This document shows, piece by piece, positions 6,415-12,331 of a stretch of 14,479 nucleotides of DNA. The DNA comes from Erythrobacter sp. CCH5-A1. GTDB taxonomy: Bacteria > Pseudomonadota > Alphaproteobacteria > Sphingomonadales > Sphingomonadaceae. The first letter of the stretch is position 1. Each line of letters starts with the position of its first letter. The translations under genes and the position numbers were made by a program. The notes under the pieces were generated by a model. The model was not told the origin of the DNA. It did not search any database and worked only from the letters and a program-made list of their open reading frames with translations. Where the stretch lies: positions 1 to 14,479 of the forward strand of contig NZ_LSKQ01000091.1 in assembly GCF_001557115.1 (NCBI RefSeq). Reading direction: 5' to 3'.

Positions 6415-8936
6415 AGTTCTCTCAGAGCGCGCGCCGGTTTCGCTGCCAGCAAGGGCAGCGAACCGGCGAGCGCGAAGCCGAGCACCAGCGCGGTGCCGAG
6501 GCCGAGCACGCCCAGCACCTCGCCCCAATCGGGCAGCCAGTCGAACTCGAACAGCTGGGTGATCACCACCCAGGCGAGCCCGCCGCCAAGCCCCAGCGCG
6601 ACGAGCGCGAGGAGGCCTGCCAGCAGCCCGTATTCGGCCAGCTGCAACAGCAGGATCTGCCGCCGGCTCGCGCCCAGCACGCGCAGCATCACCGTGTCAT
6701 AGGTGCGCGCCGCGCGCGCCGCGGCAATCGCGCCCATCAGCACGGCAAGGCCCGCCAGCACCGTCACCGCGGCGGCGGCGAGGGTGGCGAGGCTCACCTG
6801 TTCGAGCAGCTTCCTTGCCTCGACCAGAATCCCGCCGACCTCGATCACCGAGGACGAGGGCATCTCCTTCACCAGCGCCCGCAGCAACCGGCCGCGCGCG
6901 GCAGGATCGGCGCCGTCGGGCAGGTCGATCGTGGCCGAAAGGTTGTGCGGCGCGTCGGCAATGGCGTTGCGACTGAACACCAGCACGAAGTTGAAGCCCA
7001 TGCTCTCCCAGTCGATCTCGCGGATATTGGCGATGCGCGCGGTGCGCTCGGTCCCGAGGATGCCGATGGTGAGATAGTCGCCGACCTTGAGGCCCACGGC
7101 CTTGGCGAAATCGGCATCGATGGAAACCAACGGCTCGCCGCGGTGGAATGGGCTCCACCACGCGCCTTCGACGATGCGGTTGCCCTGCGGCAGGTTGTCG
7201 GCATAGGTCAGCGCACGCTCGCCGCGCAGGGCCCAGGCACCCTCGGGGATTTCCTCCAGATCGGCGACGCGGGTGAGCTTGTCCCTGGGCCCGTAGGCGA
7301 GCACCGCGCCGCGCAAGGTGGGGACCGTTCGCAGCCCGGCCTTCGGGAACTCGCGCTGGACCAGCGCGAAGAAGCGCGGTTCCTTGGCGACCGGCACATC
7401 GAGCACGAAATAGTCGGGCGCCTCCATCGGCACGCGGCGGGCGATGTTGCCGTCGATCGCGCTCTGGACCGCGGCGAGCAGCACAAAGGCGGCCAGCCCG
7501 AAGCCCAATGCCGTGACCAGTGCCCCCGTCGGCGCGCCGGGGCGGTGGATGTTGGCGAGCGCGCTCCGCAGCAGCGGACTGCGCGGGCGCGGCAGGCGGC
7601 GGGCGAGCGCCTGGATGCCCCAGCCGATCCCCGCCAGCAGCGCCAGCGCGCCGCCCGCGCCGAGCAGGAACCCCCCCGAGAGCATCGGCTGCGCGGTGGT
7701 CAGCAGCGCCAGCGCGCAGATCGCGGCGATGCCGAGCGCGGTCGCCAGCAAGGCGCGCCGGTCGCGCGCCAGCGGCACGATGGCGGACCGCATCAGCGCC
7801 ATCGCCGGATAGGTCCGCGCGCGCAGCAGCGGCGCGGCGGCGAAGGCGAAGGCCACCAGCAGGCCGTATGAGGCCGCCAGCAGCAGCGCGGGGGGCGAGA
7901 TGATGAAGCCGCTTTCGACCGGCAACAGGCCCTGCAAGGCGCTCGCCAGCAGCGGGGTGACGAGCACGCCCGCCGCCAGCCCCGCGACGCTCCCGGCCAG
8001 CGCGGCGGCGCCGATCTGCATGGCATAGATGCGCACGATGTCGCCGGAGGTCGCGCCCAGCACCTTGAGGGTCGCGATGCTCGCGCGGCGCTGGTCGAGA
8101 TAGGACGAGACGCCGCCGGCAATCCCGATCCCCGCGATCACCAGCGCGGCAAGGCCCACCAGCGTGAGGAAGTCGCTCATCTGGCGCACGAAGCGGTCGG
8201 CGCCGGGCGAGGCACGGTCGCGGGTGCGGAAGTCGAAACCGGCGGTGGGGAAGCGCTTGGCAAGCGCCTCCTCCACGGCGGAAGGGTCGCGTCCCGGATC
8301 GGCGAAGGCGATGCGGTGCTTGCTTTGGTAGAGCGCGCCGGGGGCAATCAGCCCGGCCTCGGCAGGCACGCCTTGCGCGACGATGATCGTCGGGCCGAGC
8401 TGGAAGCCTTCGGAGAGGCGGTCGGGCTCGTCCTTGATGATGCCCGCCGCGCGCAGGGTGACGGTGCCGACCTTGAAATTCTCGCCGACCTTGATCCCGA
8501 GCCGCTCCAGCGCCGTGGCAGCCACCCACGCGTCCTTGCCCGCAGGCGCGCCGACTTTGCGGCCATCGGCGAGGGTCAGTCGCCCGAACATCGGCCACTT
8601 GCCATCGACCGCCTTCAGCTCGATCGGCGCGGCGGCCTCGAGCGTGCTCGCCATCGCCTGCATCCGGTAGCCGCTGGAGATGGTGCCATAGGCGGAGAGC
8701 GCTTTCACTTCGTCGGGCCGCAGGGTGCGTTGCCACACCTCGACCTCAAGATCGCCGCCGAGCAGCTCCTGCCCGGAGGAAGCCAGCTCGTTCTCGATCG
8801 CCGCCGTCAGCGTTCCGATCGCGGCGAGCGCGGCGGTGCCGAGGAAGATGCACACCAGCAGCAGCCTGAGGCCGCGGAAGCGCGCGTTCAGGTCGCGCCG
8901 GGCAATGCGCCATGCTGTCCCGAGCGGAAGGCTCAT
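6411..8936 (-). CDS. ybbP: YbbP-type ABC transporter permease (FtsX/MacB superfamily)
   Basis: This 841-residue permease has about ten membrane spans. The N-terminal helix is at 24-44, followed by a large periplasmic region (about 50-250). The first FtsX domain (about 257-380) has the coupling segment RASIATLKVLGATSGDI (284-300). A middle block of helices spans about 395-490, and a second periplasmic region about 500-705. The second FtsX domain (about 715-835) has the matching YDTVMLRVLGASRRQI (746-761). Duplicated FtsX domains with a mid-block are diagnostic of YbbP-like permeases. Its ATG overlaps the ybbA stop (ATGA), and tesA is divergent next door, as in E. coli. There, to my recollection, YbbA-YbbP works with TesA in handling hydrophobic or acyl compounds at the periplasmic face of the inner membrane. 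The last 20 codons encode a strong RNA hairpin (6427-6473). Confidence 0.93.
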   Translation of the reverse strand: MSLPLGTAWRIARRDLNARFRGLRLLLVCIFLGTAALAAIGTLTAAIENELASSGQELLGGDLEVEVWQRTLRPDEVKALSAYGTISSGYRMQAMASTLEAAAPIELKAVDGKWPMFGRLTLADGRKVGAPAGKDAWVAATALERLGIKVGENFKVGTVTLRAAGIIKDEPDRLSEGFQLGPTIIVAQGVPAEAGLIAPGALYQSKHRIAFADPGRDPSAVEEALAKRFPTAGFDFRTRDRASPGADRFVRQMSDFLTLVGLAALVIAGIGIAGGVSSYLDQRRASIATLKVLGATSGDIVRIYAMQIGAAALAGSVAGLAAGVLVTPLLASALQGLLPVESGFIISPPALLLAASYGLLVAFAFAAAPLLRARTYPAMALMRSAIVPLARDRRALLATALGIAAICALALLTTAQPMLSGGFLLGAGGALALLAGIGWGIQALARRLPRPRSPLLRSALANIHRPGAPTGALVTALGFGLAAFVLLAAVQSAIDGNIARRVPMEAPDYFVLDVPVAKEPRFFALVQREFPKAGLRTVPTLRGAVLAYGPRDKLTRVADLEEIPEGAWALRGERALTYADNLPQGNRIVEGAWWSPFHRGEPLVSIDADFAKAVGLKVGDYLTIGILGTERTARIANIREIDWESMGFNFVLVFSRNAIADAPHNLSATIDLPDGADPAARGRLLRALVKEMPSSSVIEVGGILVEARKLLEQVSLATLAAAAVTVLAGLAVLMGAIAAARAARTYDTVMLRVLGASRRQILLLQLAEYGLLAGLLALVALGLGGGLAWVVITQLFEFDWLPDWGEVLGVLGLGTALVLGFALAGSLPLLAAKPARALREL
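6427..6473. other. Long hairpin at the convergent junction, inside ybbP 3' end
   Basis: Arms 6427-6447 and 6454-6473 pair over about 19 bp, with one bulged T and one mismatch, around a 6-nt loop. It begins 12 nt after the stop of the plus-strand membrane-protein gene and lies within the last codons of ybbP. No T tract follows on either strand, so it is not a canonical intrinsic terminator. It would form in both convergent transcripts and could block 3' exonucleases or slow polymerase where the genes collide. Confidence 0.6.
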
Positions 8937-9625
8937 GCGCCAGCCGTATCCGAGACGATCACCCCGTCCGCCATGGTCAGCACCCGCTCGCAGCGTGCGG
9001 CGAGCGCGGCGTCGTGGGTGATGATCAGTAGCGTCGCTCCGGTCTCGGCGCGGCGGGCGAGGAGCAGCTTGATGATCTCCTCGCCGGTTGCCGCATCGAG
9101 GTTGCCGGTCGGCTCGTCGGCGAAGATCAGGCCGGGGCGCGGGGCGGTGGCCCGCGCGATGGCGACGCGCTGCTGCTCGCCGCCCGAAAGCTGGGTGGGG
9201 TAGTGCCCGGTGCGGTGGCCGAGGCCGACCGCCTGCAGCTCGGCGAGGGCGCGGGGCCCCGCGTCGGCCATGCCCGCCAGTTCCATCGGGGTCGCGACAT
9301 TTTCCGCCGCGGTCATGGTCGGGAGCAGGTGGAAGGCCTGGAGCACGATCCCGATCCGCCCCCGCCGCGCTGCCGCGAGGCCATCCTCGTCAAGCGCCGC
9401 GAAATCCGCGCCTGCCACCTCGAGGCTCCCCCCGCTGGCGCGTTCCAGCCCCGAAAGCACCGCCATCAGCGAGCTCTTGCCCGAACCCGAAGGCCCGAGC
9501 AGCGCCACCACCTGCCCCTGCGGCACATCGAGATCGATCCCGCGCAGGATCGTCACCGGCGAAGCGGTGCTGCCGAGGGTCAGGGTGAGGTTGCGGGCGC
9601 TGATTGCGAGAGAGGGACTTGTCAC
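8933..9625 (-). CDS. ybbA: YbbA-type ABC transporter ATPase
   Basis: This 230-residue ABC ATPase of the LolD/MacB-like class powers the YbbP permease encoded next to it. Walker A is GPSGSGKS (44-51), the Q-loop glutamine is Q96, the signature is LSGGEQQR (146-153), Walker B is LIFADEPTGNLD (166-177) and the switch histidine is H204 (ITHD). Length is typical. The start is GTG at 9625-9623; no ATG in frame precedes it and the next downstream options would cut the first beta strand. The Shine-Dalgarno is weak. The stop overlaps the ybbP start (ATGA), implying translational coupling. tesA is divergent, with only 59 bp between the start codons. The specific name rests on the ybbA-ybbP/tesA arrangement as well as on the sequence. 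Confidence 0.92.
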   Translation of the reverse strand: MTSPSLAISARNLTLTLGSTASPVTILRGIDLDVPQGQVVALLGPSGSGKSSLMAVLSGLERASGGSLEVAGADFAALDEDGLAAARRGRIGIVLQAFHLLPTMTAAENVATPMELAGMADAGPRALAELQAVGLGHRTGHYPTQLSGGEQQRVAIARATAPRPGLIFADEPTGNLDAATGEEIIKLLLARRAETGATLLIITHDAALAARCERVLTMADGVIVSDTAGA

Positions 9626-9671
9626 TAGGTTCCGATGGCATAGGTGGGGGGAGGCAACAAGCTACAGGTAT

Positions 9672-9677
9672 GGAAGG
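9672..9677 (+). promoter_or_regulatory. Ribosome-binding site selecting the tesA start at 9685
   Basis: GGAAGG lies seven bases before the ATG at 9685. An alternative in-frame ATG at 9670 has only AGG one base away, and the frame also extends to 9604 inside ybbA. The 9685 start gives a compact lipoprotein signal peptide (MHKRSW followed by a hydrophobic core), which supports the choice. Confidence 0.75.
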
Positions 9678-9684
9678 CTCGCGG

Positions 9685-10410
9685 ATGCACAAGCGCTCTT
9701 GGTCGATTTTCGCTCTGGCGGGCGCCGTTTCGCTGGCGCTCGGCGCGTGCAGCGACGAGGCGGCGACCGCGCCCCAGCAGGCCGAGGATGGCCAACGCGC
9801 GGCCCCCGCGATTTCCGTGACGGGGCCCGAGCGCAAGATCATCGCCTTCGGCGACAGCCTGTTCGCGGGCTACAACCTCGACCCGCGCGATGCCTATCCC
9901 GAGAAGCTCGAGAACGCCCTGCGCGCCAAGGGGATCAATGCCGATGTGATCAATGCGGGCGTCTCGGGCGATACCACCGCGGCGGGGCTTCAGCGGCTCG
10001 AATTCACGCTCGCGGCGCAGGAGACGCCGCCTGCGCTGTTCATTCTCGAACTGGGCGGCAACGACCTGCTGCGCGGGCTGGGGCCCGAGGAGACCAAGAC
10101 GAACCTCGGCAAGATGCTGGCGATCCTGAAGAAGGAAAAGGTGCCGGTGCTGCTGATGGGGATGCGCGCGCCGCCCAATTACGGGCCGGAGTATCAGGCA
10201 CAGTTCGATGCGATCTATGCCGATCTGGCGAAGGAATACGGCGCGGCGCTGATCCCCTTCTGGCTCGAGAGCATCTATCGCGAGCCGGCGCTGTTCCAGT
10301 CGGACCGGATCCACCCGACCGCCGACGGCATCGAGAAGCTGGTGGCTGCAACGCTCGGGCAGGTGGAGGGCGCTCTGCCGCCTGCGCCTGCCGCAACGCC
10401 CGCGCCCTAA
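9685..10410 (+). CDS. tesA: SGNH/GDSL esterase TesA-like, predicted lipoprotein
   Basis: This 241-residue SGNH hydrolase is of the TesA (thioesterase I / arylesterase / lysophospholipase L1) type. Catalytic blocks are complete: FGDSL with nucleophile Ser57, Gly95 in AGVSGDTT, GGND with Asn126, and the Asp207-His210 pair in SDRIHP. The N-terminus MHKRSWSIFALAG leads into LALGAC, a lipobox with Cys22, so the protein is predicted to be lipidated and membrane-anchored on the periplasmic side. E. coli TesA is a soluble periplasmic enzyme. A linker rich in Ala, Glu and Gln (23-50) and a Pro/Ala tail (231-241) flank the catalytic domain. It is divergent from ybbA-ybbP, the arrangement known from enterobacteria. 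The stop overlaps that of recF by 4 nt. Natural substrate not evident from sequence. Confidence 0.93.
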   Translation: MHKRSWSIFALAGAVSLALGACSDEAATAPQQAEDGQRAAPAISVTGPERKIIAFGDSLFAGYNLDPRDAYPEKLENALRAKGINADVINAGVSGDTTAAGLQRLEFTLAAQETPPALFILELGGNDLLRGLGPEETKTNLGKMLAILKKEKVPVLLMGMRAPPNYGPEYQAQFDAIYADLAKEYGAALIPFWLESIYREPALFQSDRIHPTADGIEKLVAATLGQVEGALPPAPAATPAP

Positions 10411-11495
10411 ATCCGCTCCACGCTCCCGCCCGAGACGCGCCACACCGCCGCCTCGCCGCGCAGGGACTCGAAAGGGGCGAGTTCGGTGCCGGTCATCCAC
10501 ACCTGCGCCTTGCCCTCGCGCAGACGCCGGAACAGCTCGGCGCGGCGGAGGGGATCGAGGTGCGCGGCGACCTCGTCGAGCAGCAGCACGCTCGGGCGCC
10601 CGGCGGCGGCGAGGATGCCGTGGGCGAGCGTGATCGCGATCAGCATCGCCTTCTGCTCGCCGGTCGAGCAGGCCGCGGCGGGGTGGCCGGTGGAGGCCAT
10701 GCGCACCTCGAGCTCGTCGCGCTGCGGCCCGGTAAGCGCGCGGCCTGCGGCACGGTCACGCGGGCGGCCGCGGGCGAGTTCGGCGCGCAAGGCGGTCTCG
10801 TCCGCGGGGCCGCCCGGGCGGTAGGTCAGCGCGGGACGGGCGAAAGGTTCGGGGGGCAGGGCGGACAGCTCGTCGGCGAGGCGCGCCACCAGCTCGGCAC
10901 GGGCGCGGGTGACGGCGGTGCCGTGATCGGCGGCCTGGGCTTCCACCGCGTCGAGCCAGCGAGGATCGCCCCCGCTGTCGAGCAGCTTGCCGCGCTCGCG
11001 CAGGGCGCTCTCCAGCGCGTTCACCCGCTGCGCGTGATCGGGCGCGAGGGCGAGCGCCATGCGGTCCATGAACCGCCGCCGCGCGCCCGCGCTGTCGGTG
11101 AAGAGGCCGTCCATCGCCGGGGTGAGCCATGACAGCGCGAGCCACTCGGCAAGGCTCGCGGCGGTCGCGGGGGCGCCGTTGACGCGCACCAGCCGCCGCT
11201 GCGGGGCGCCGTCCTCGGTATAGGTGCCGAGCCGCGCCGAGACTGTGCCCGCCTCGGTCAGGCTTGCGCCGATGGCGAAGGGGAGGGGCGGGGCGCCGGG
11301 CGCGCTGCGCCGCGCCAGATCGCCGAGGTTCGCGCGCCTCAGCCCGCGCCCTGGGCCGAGCAGCGACAGGGCCTCGAGCAGATTGGTCTTCCCCGCCCCG
11401 TTCTCGCCCACCAGCAGGTTGAAATGCGCGGTCTCGGCGAGCGCGGTCGCCGGGTGGTTGCGGAAGTTTTCGAGGCTGATGCGGCTGAGGCCCAT
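10407..11495 (-). CDS. recF: DNA replication/repair protein RecF
   Basis: RecF is an SMC-like ATPase that loads RecA at single-strand gaps together with RecO and RecR. The 362-residue product has the family length. It starts MGLSRISLENFRNH and carries Walker A GENGAGKT (30-37), the signature STGEQKA (277-283), and Walker B LLLDEVAAHLD (304-314). The frame is open upstream for another 260 codons, but that sequence is arginine-rich non-coding shadow. The ATG at 11495 gives the conserved N-terminus, although no strong Shine-Dalgarno is visible. It is not next to dnaN or gyrB here, which is usual in alphaproteobacteria. The gene is divergent from the small-peptide/PspC operon and convergent with tesA, sharing 4 nt. 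Confidence 0.95.
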   Translation of the reverse strand: MGLSRISLENFRNHPATALAETAHFNLLVGENGAGKTNLLEALSLLGPGRGLRRANLGDLARRSAPGAPPLPFAIGASLTEAGTVSARLGTYTEDGAPQRRLVRVNGAPATAASLAEWLALSWLTPAMDGLFTDSAGARRRFMDRMALALAPDHAQRVNALESALRERGKLLDSGGDPRWLDAVEAQAADHGTAVTRARAELVARLADELSALPPEPFARPALTYRPGGPADETALRAELARGRPRDRAAGRALTGPQRDELEVRMASTGHPAAACSTGEQKAMLIAITLAHGILAAAGRPSVLLLDEVAAHLDPLRRAELFRRLREGKAQVWMTGTELAPFESLRGEAAVWRVSGGSVERI

Positions 11496-11544
11496 GGCAG
11501 GCGCGGGGGTAGCGGGAGGGGGGCGGTTTGGCCAGTGCGCCCCG

Positions 11545-11586
11545 TGGGAAAATCGCCGATCCCAATGCTTGGTGAATTTTCCCAAG
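11545..11586. promoter_or_regulatory. Overlapping inverted repeats, candidate enhancer-binding site
   Basis: Three inverted repeats crowd this stretch: TGGGA-N10-TCCCA (11545-11564), CCAA-TGC-TTGG (11562-11572) and CTTGG-N9-CCAAG (11568-11586). They lie about 100-140 bp upstream of the start predicted from the sigma-54 promoter, the usual distance for binding by an enhancer-binding activator such as PspF. They could instead serve recF, whose start codon is about 50 bp to the left. The activator's own consensus is not established from this sequence. Confidence 0.4.
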
Positions 11587-11658
11587 CTTTCGTTTTGCTT
11601 AACGCCGCGTTTGAGGGGTGAAAGGTGGAAAACGACGGAAATCGGCCATTTTTCGAGT

Positions 11659-11675
11659 TTGGCACGGCCCGTGCA
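11659..11675 (+). promoter_or_regulatory. Sigma-54 (-24/-12) promoter of the small-peptide/PspC operon
   Basis: TTGGCACG-GCCC-GTGCA matches the sigma-54 consensus YTGGCACG-N4-TTGCW at all eight -24 positions and at four of five -12 positions (G for the first T). The invariant GG (11661-11662) and GC (11673-11674) are exactly 10 nt apart, as required. The predicted transcript start is near 11686, giving a leader of about 44 nt that contains a small GC hairpin (11691-11695 with 11701-11705) before the first ribosome-binding site. No competing sigma-70-like promoter of similar quality was seen in this 234-bp divergent region. Confidence 0.7.
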
Positions 11676-11729
11676 AAGTATCCGGCATCCCCGGGACAGC
11701 CCCGGAAACACAGCAACAGGAGACCAAAC

Positions 11730-11843
11730 ATGTACGCCAACGAAACCGCCAGCCGCCTCTTCGCCGCCGCCTTCTCGGTCGTGATCTCGGCAGCCGTCTT
11801 CGCCTACGCGATCATCCCCGCCAGCCCCTCGCTGATGGCCTGA
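11730..11843 (+). CDS. 37-residue single-span membrane peptide, copy 1
   Basis: This is a tiny open frame with AGGAG seven bases before its ATG. The peptide has a short polar N-terminus (MYANETASRLF), one predicted membrane helix (about 10-28), and a short C-terminus ending IIPASPSLMA. The second peptide, 39 nt downstream, shares the pattern N-x-T-A-(S)-R-L...AAF.V......FAYAIIPA.P.LMA, so both are real and arose by duplication. I do not recognise a named family. Sequence shows a membrane peptide. Context (sigma-54 promoter, PspC-domain gene downstream) suggests a role in envelope stress, which is inference. Confidence 0.8.
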   Translation: MYANETASRLFAAAFSVVISAAVFAYAIIPASPSLMA

Positions 11844-11999
11844 TCGCCTCCGACACCCTCTCAGACCAAAGGACCACGACCCATGTTCGGCAACGACAAC
11901 ACCGCCCGCCTTGCATCTGCCGCTTTCGCTGTCATCCTTACGGTTGCCAGCTTCGCCTATGCGATCATCCCTGCCACACCCGGCCTGATGGCCTGATCG
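11799..11999 (+). repeat. Tandem duplication, two 48-bp copies with 153-bp period
   Basis: The segments 11799-11846 and 11952-11999 match at 41 of 48 positions without gaps. They cover the 3' end of each small-peptide gene, the stop codon and the next three bases. Two of the seven differences are third-position changes, and the rest fall mostly in the variable residues just before the conserved LMA. This points to a gene duplication kept under selection at the protein level. Confidence 0.8.
11883..11996 (+). CDS. 37-residue single-span membrane peptide, copy 2
   Basis: This is the paralogue of the preceding peptide and has the same length. AAAGGA stands nine bases before the ATG. It begins MFGNDNTARLASAAF, has one predicted helix (about 9-28), and ends AYAIIPATPGLMA. 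It lies 39 nt after copy 1 and 32 nt before the PspC-domain gene, all on one strand with individual ribosome-binding sites and no terminator between, so the three form an operon. Family and function are unknown. The conserved AYAIIPA-x-P-x-LMA ending is the most likely functional part. Confidence 0.8.
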   Translation: MFGNDNTARLASAAFAVILTVASFAYAIIPATPGLMA

Positions 12000-12028
12000 A
12001 CCCACGTTTTCACAGGAGTTCGACCACC

Positions 12029-12241
12029 ATGAACGACATCCGCAACTCGGGCGGCACCCCGCCGAGCCGCAGCTTCCGTCTCGACAAGATGAACGGCAAG
12101 GTCTTCGGCGTGTGCTCGGGCATCGGCAACTATTTCGGCATCGATCCGATGCTGGTGCGTCTCGGCTTCGTGCTCGCCACGCTGCTCGGCGTCGGCGCTC
12201 CGGTGCTGATCTACATCGCGATCGCCCTGATCGCGGATTGA
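12029..12241 (+). CDS. Small PspC-domain membrane protein
   Basis: This 70-residue protein consists almost entirely of a PspC domain: FRLDKMNGKVFGVCSGIGNY (16-35) followed by FGIDPMLVRLGFVLATLLG (36-54) and a final hydrophobic stretch to residue 68. PspC in enterobacteria is an inner-membrane sensor that, with PspB, draws PspA away from the activator PspF. This copy lacks the C-terminal extension of full-length PspC (about 119 residues in E. coli), so it is a minimal domain. AGGAG stands ten bases before the ATG. It is the last gene of the sigma-54-linked operon and is followed by a terminator. Domain assignment is firm. A role in phage-shock or envelope stress is inferred from the domain and promoter type; no pspA, pspB or pspF is in the window. 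Confidence 0.9.
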   Translation: MNDIRNSGGTPPSRSFRLDKMNGKVFGVCSGIGNYFGIDPMLVRLGFVLATLLGVGAPVLIYIAIALIAD

Positions 12242-12284
12242 GTGCAGCGACGAAAAGCGGTTCCCGGTTTTCGGGCCGCTGCAC
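12242..12284 (+). other. Bulged hairpin in the 3' leader-out of the PspC gene
   Basis: GTGCAGCG (12242-12249) pairs with CGCTGCAC (12277-12284). Inside it CGAAAA (12251-12256) pairs with TTTTCG (12268-12273), leaving an 11-nt loop and small internal bulges. It begins directly after the stop codon and precedes the true terminator. It may protect the mRNA 3' end or be part of a termination structure. Confidence 0.5.
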
Positions 12285-12300
12285 CTGATCTGACGAAACC

Positions 12301-12331
12301 GGGAGGGGCCCTTTGCGGCCCCTCTCTTTTT
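12301..12331 (+). terminator. Intrinsic terminator of the small-peptide/PspC operon
   Basis: GGGAGGGGCC (12301-12310) pairs with GGCCCCTCTC (12317-12326) over 10 bp (one G-T pair) around a 6-nt loop, followed by TTTTT (12327-12331). The T tract runs into the stop codon of the convergent dehydrogenase gene (12330-12332). This is a clear plus-strand terminator. Confidence 0.9.

Noticed and set aside
9670..9684. Alternative tesA start at the ATG at 9670
   Set aside because: Its Shine-Dalgarno is one base away, too close, and the 9685 start has an ideal GGAAGG spacing and a cleaner lipoprotein signal.
11618..12028. Long in-frame extension of the PspC-domain gene
   Set aside because: It reads through both small-peptide genes in another frame, and the ATG at 12029 has a proper AGGAG and gives the intact domain.
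11496..12284. Upstream extension of recF to a 625-codon frame crossing the PspC operon
   Set aside because: RecF has a normal length from 11495. The extension is antisense to three genes with good ribosome-binding sites.
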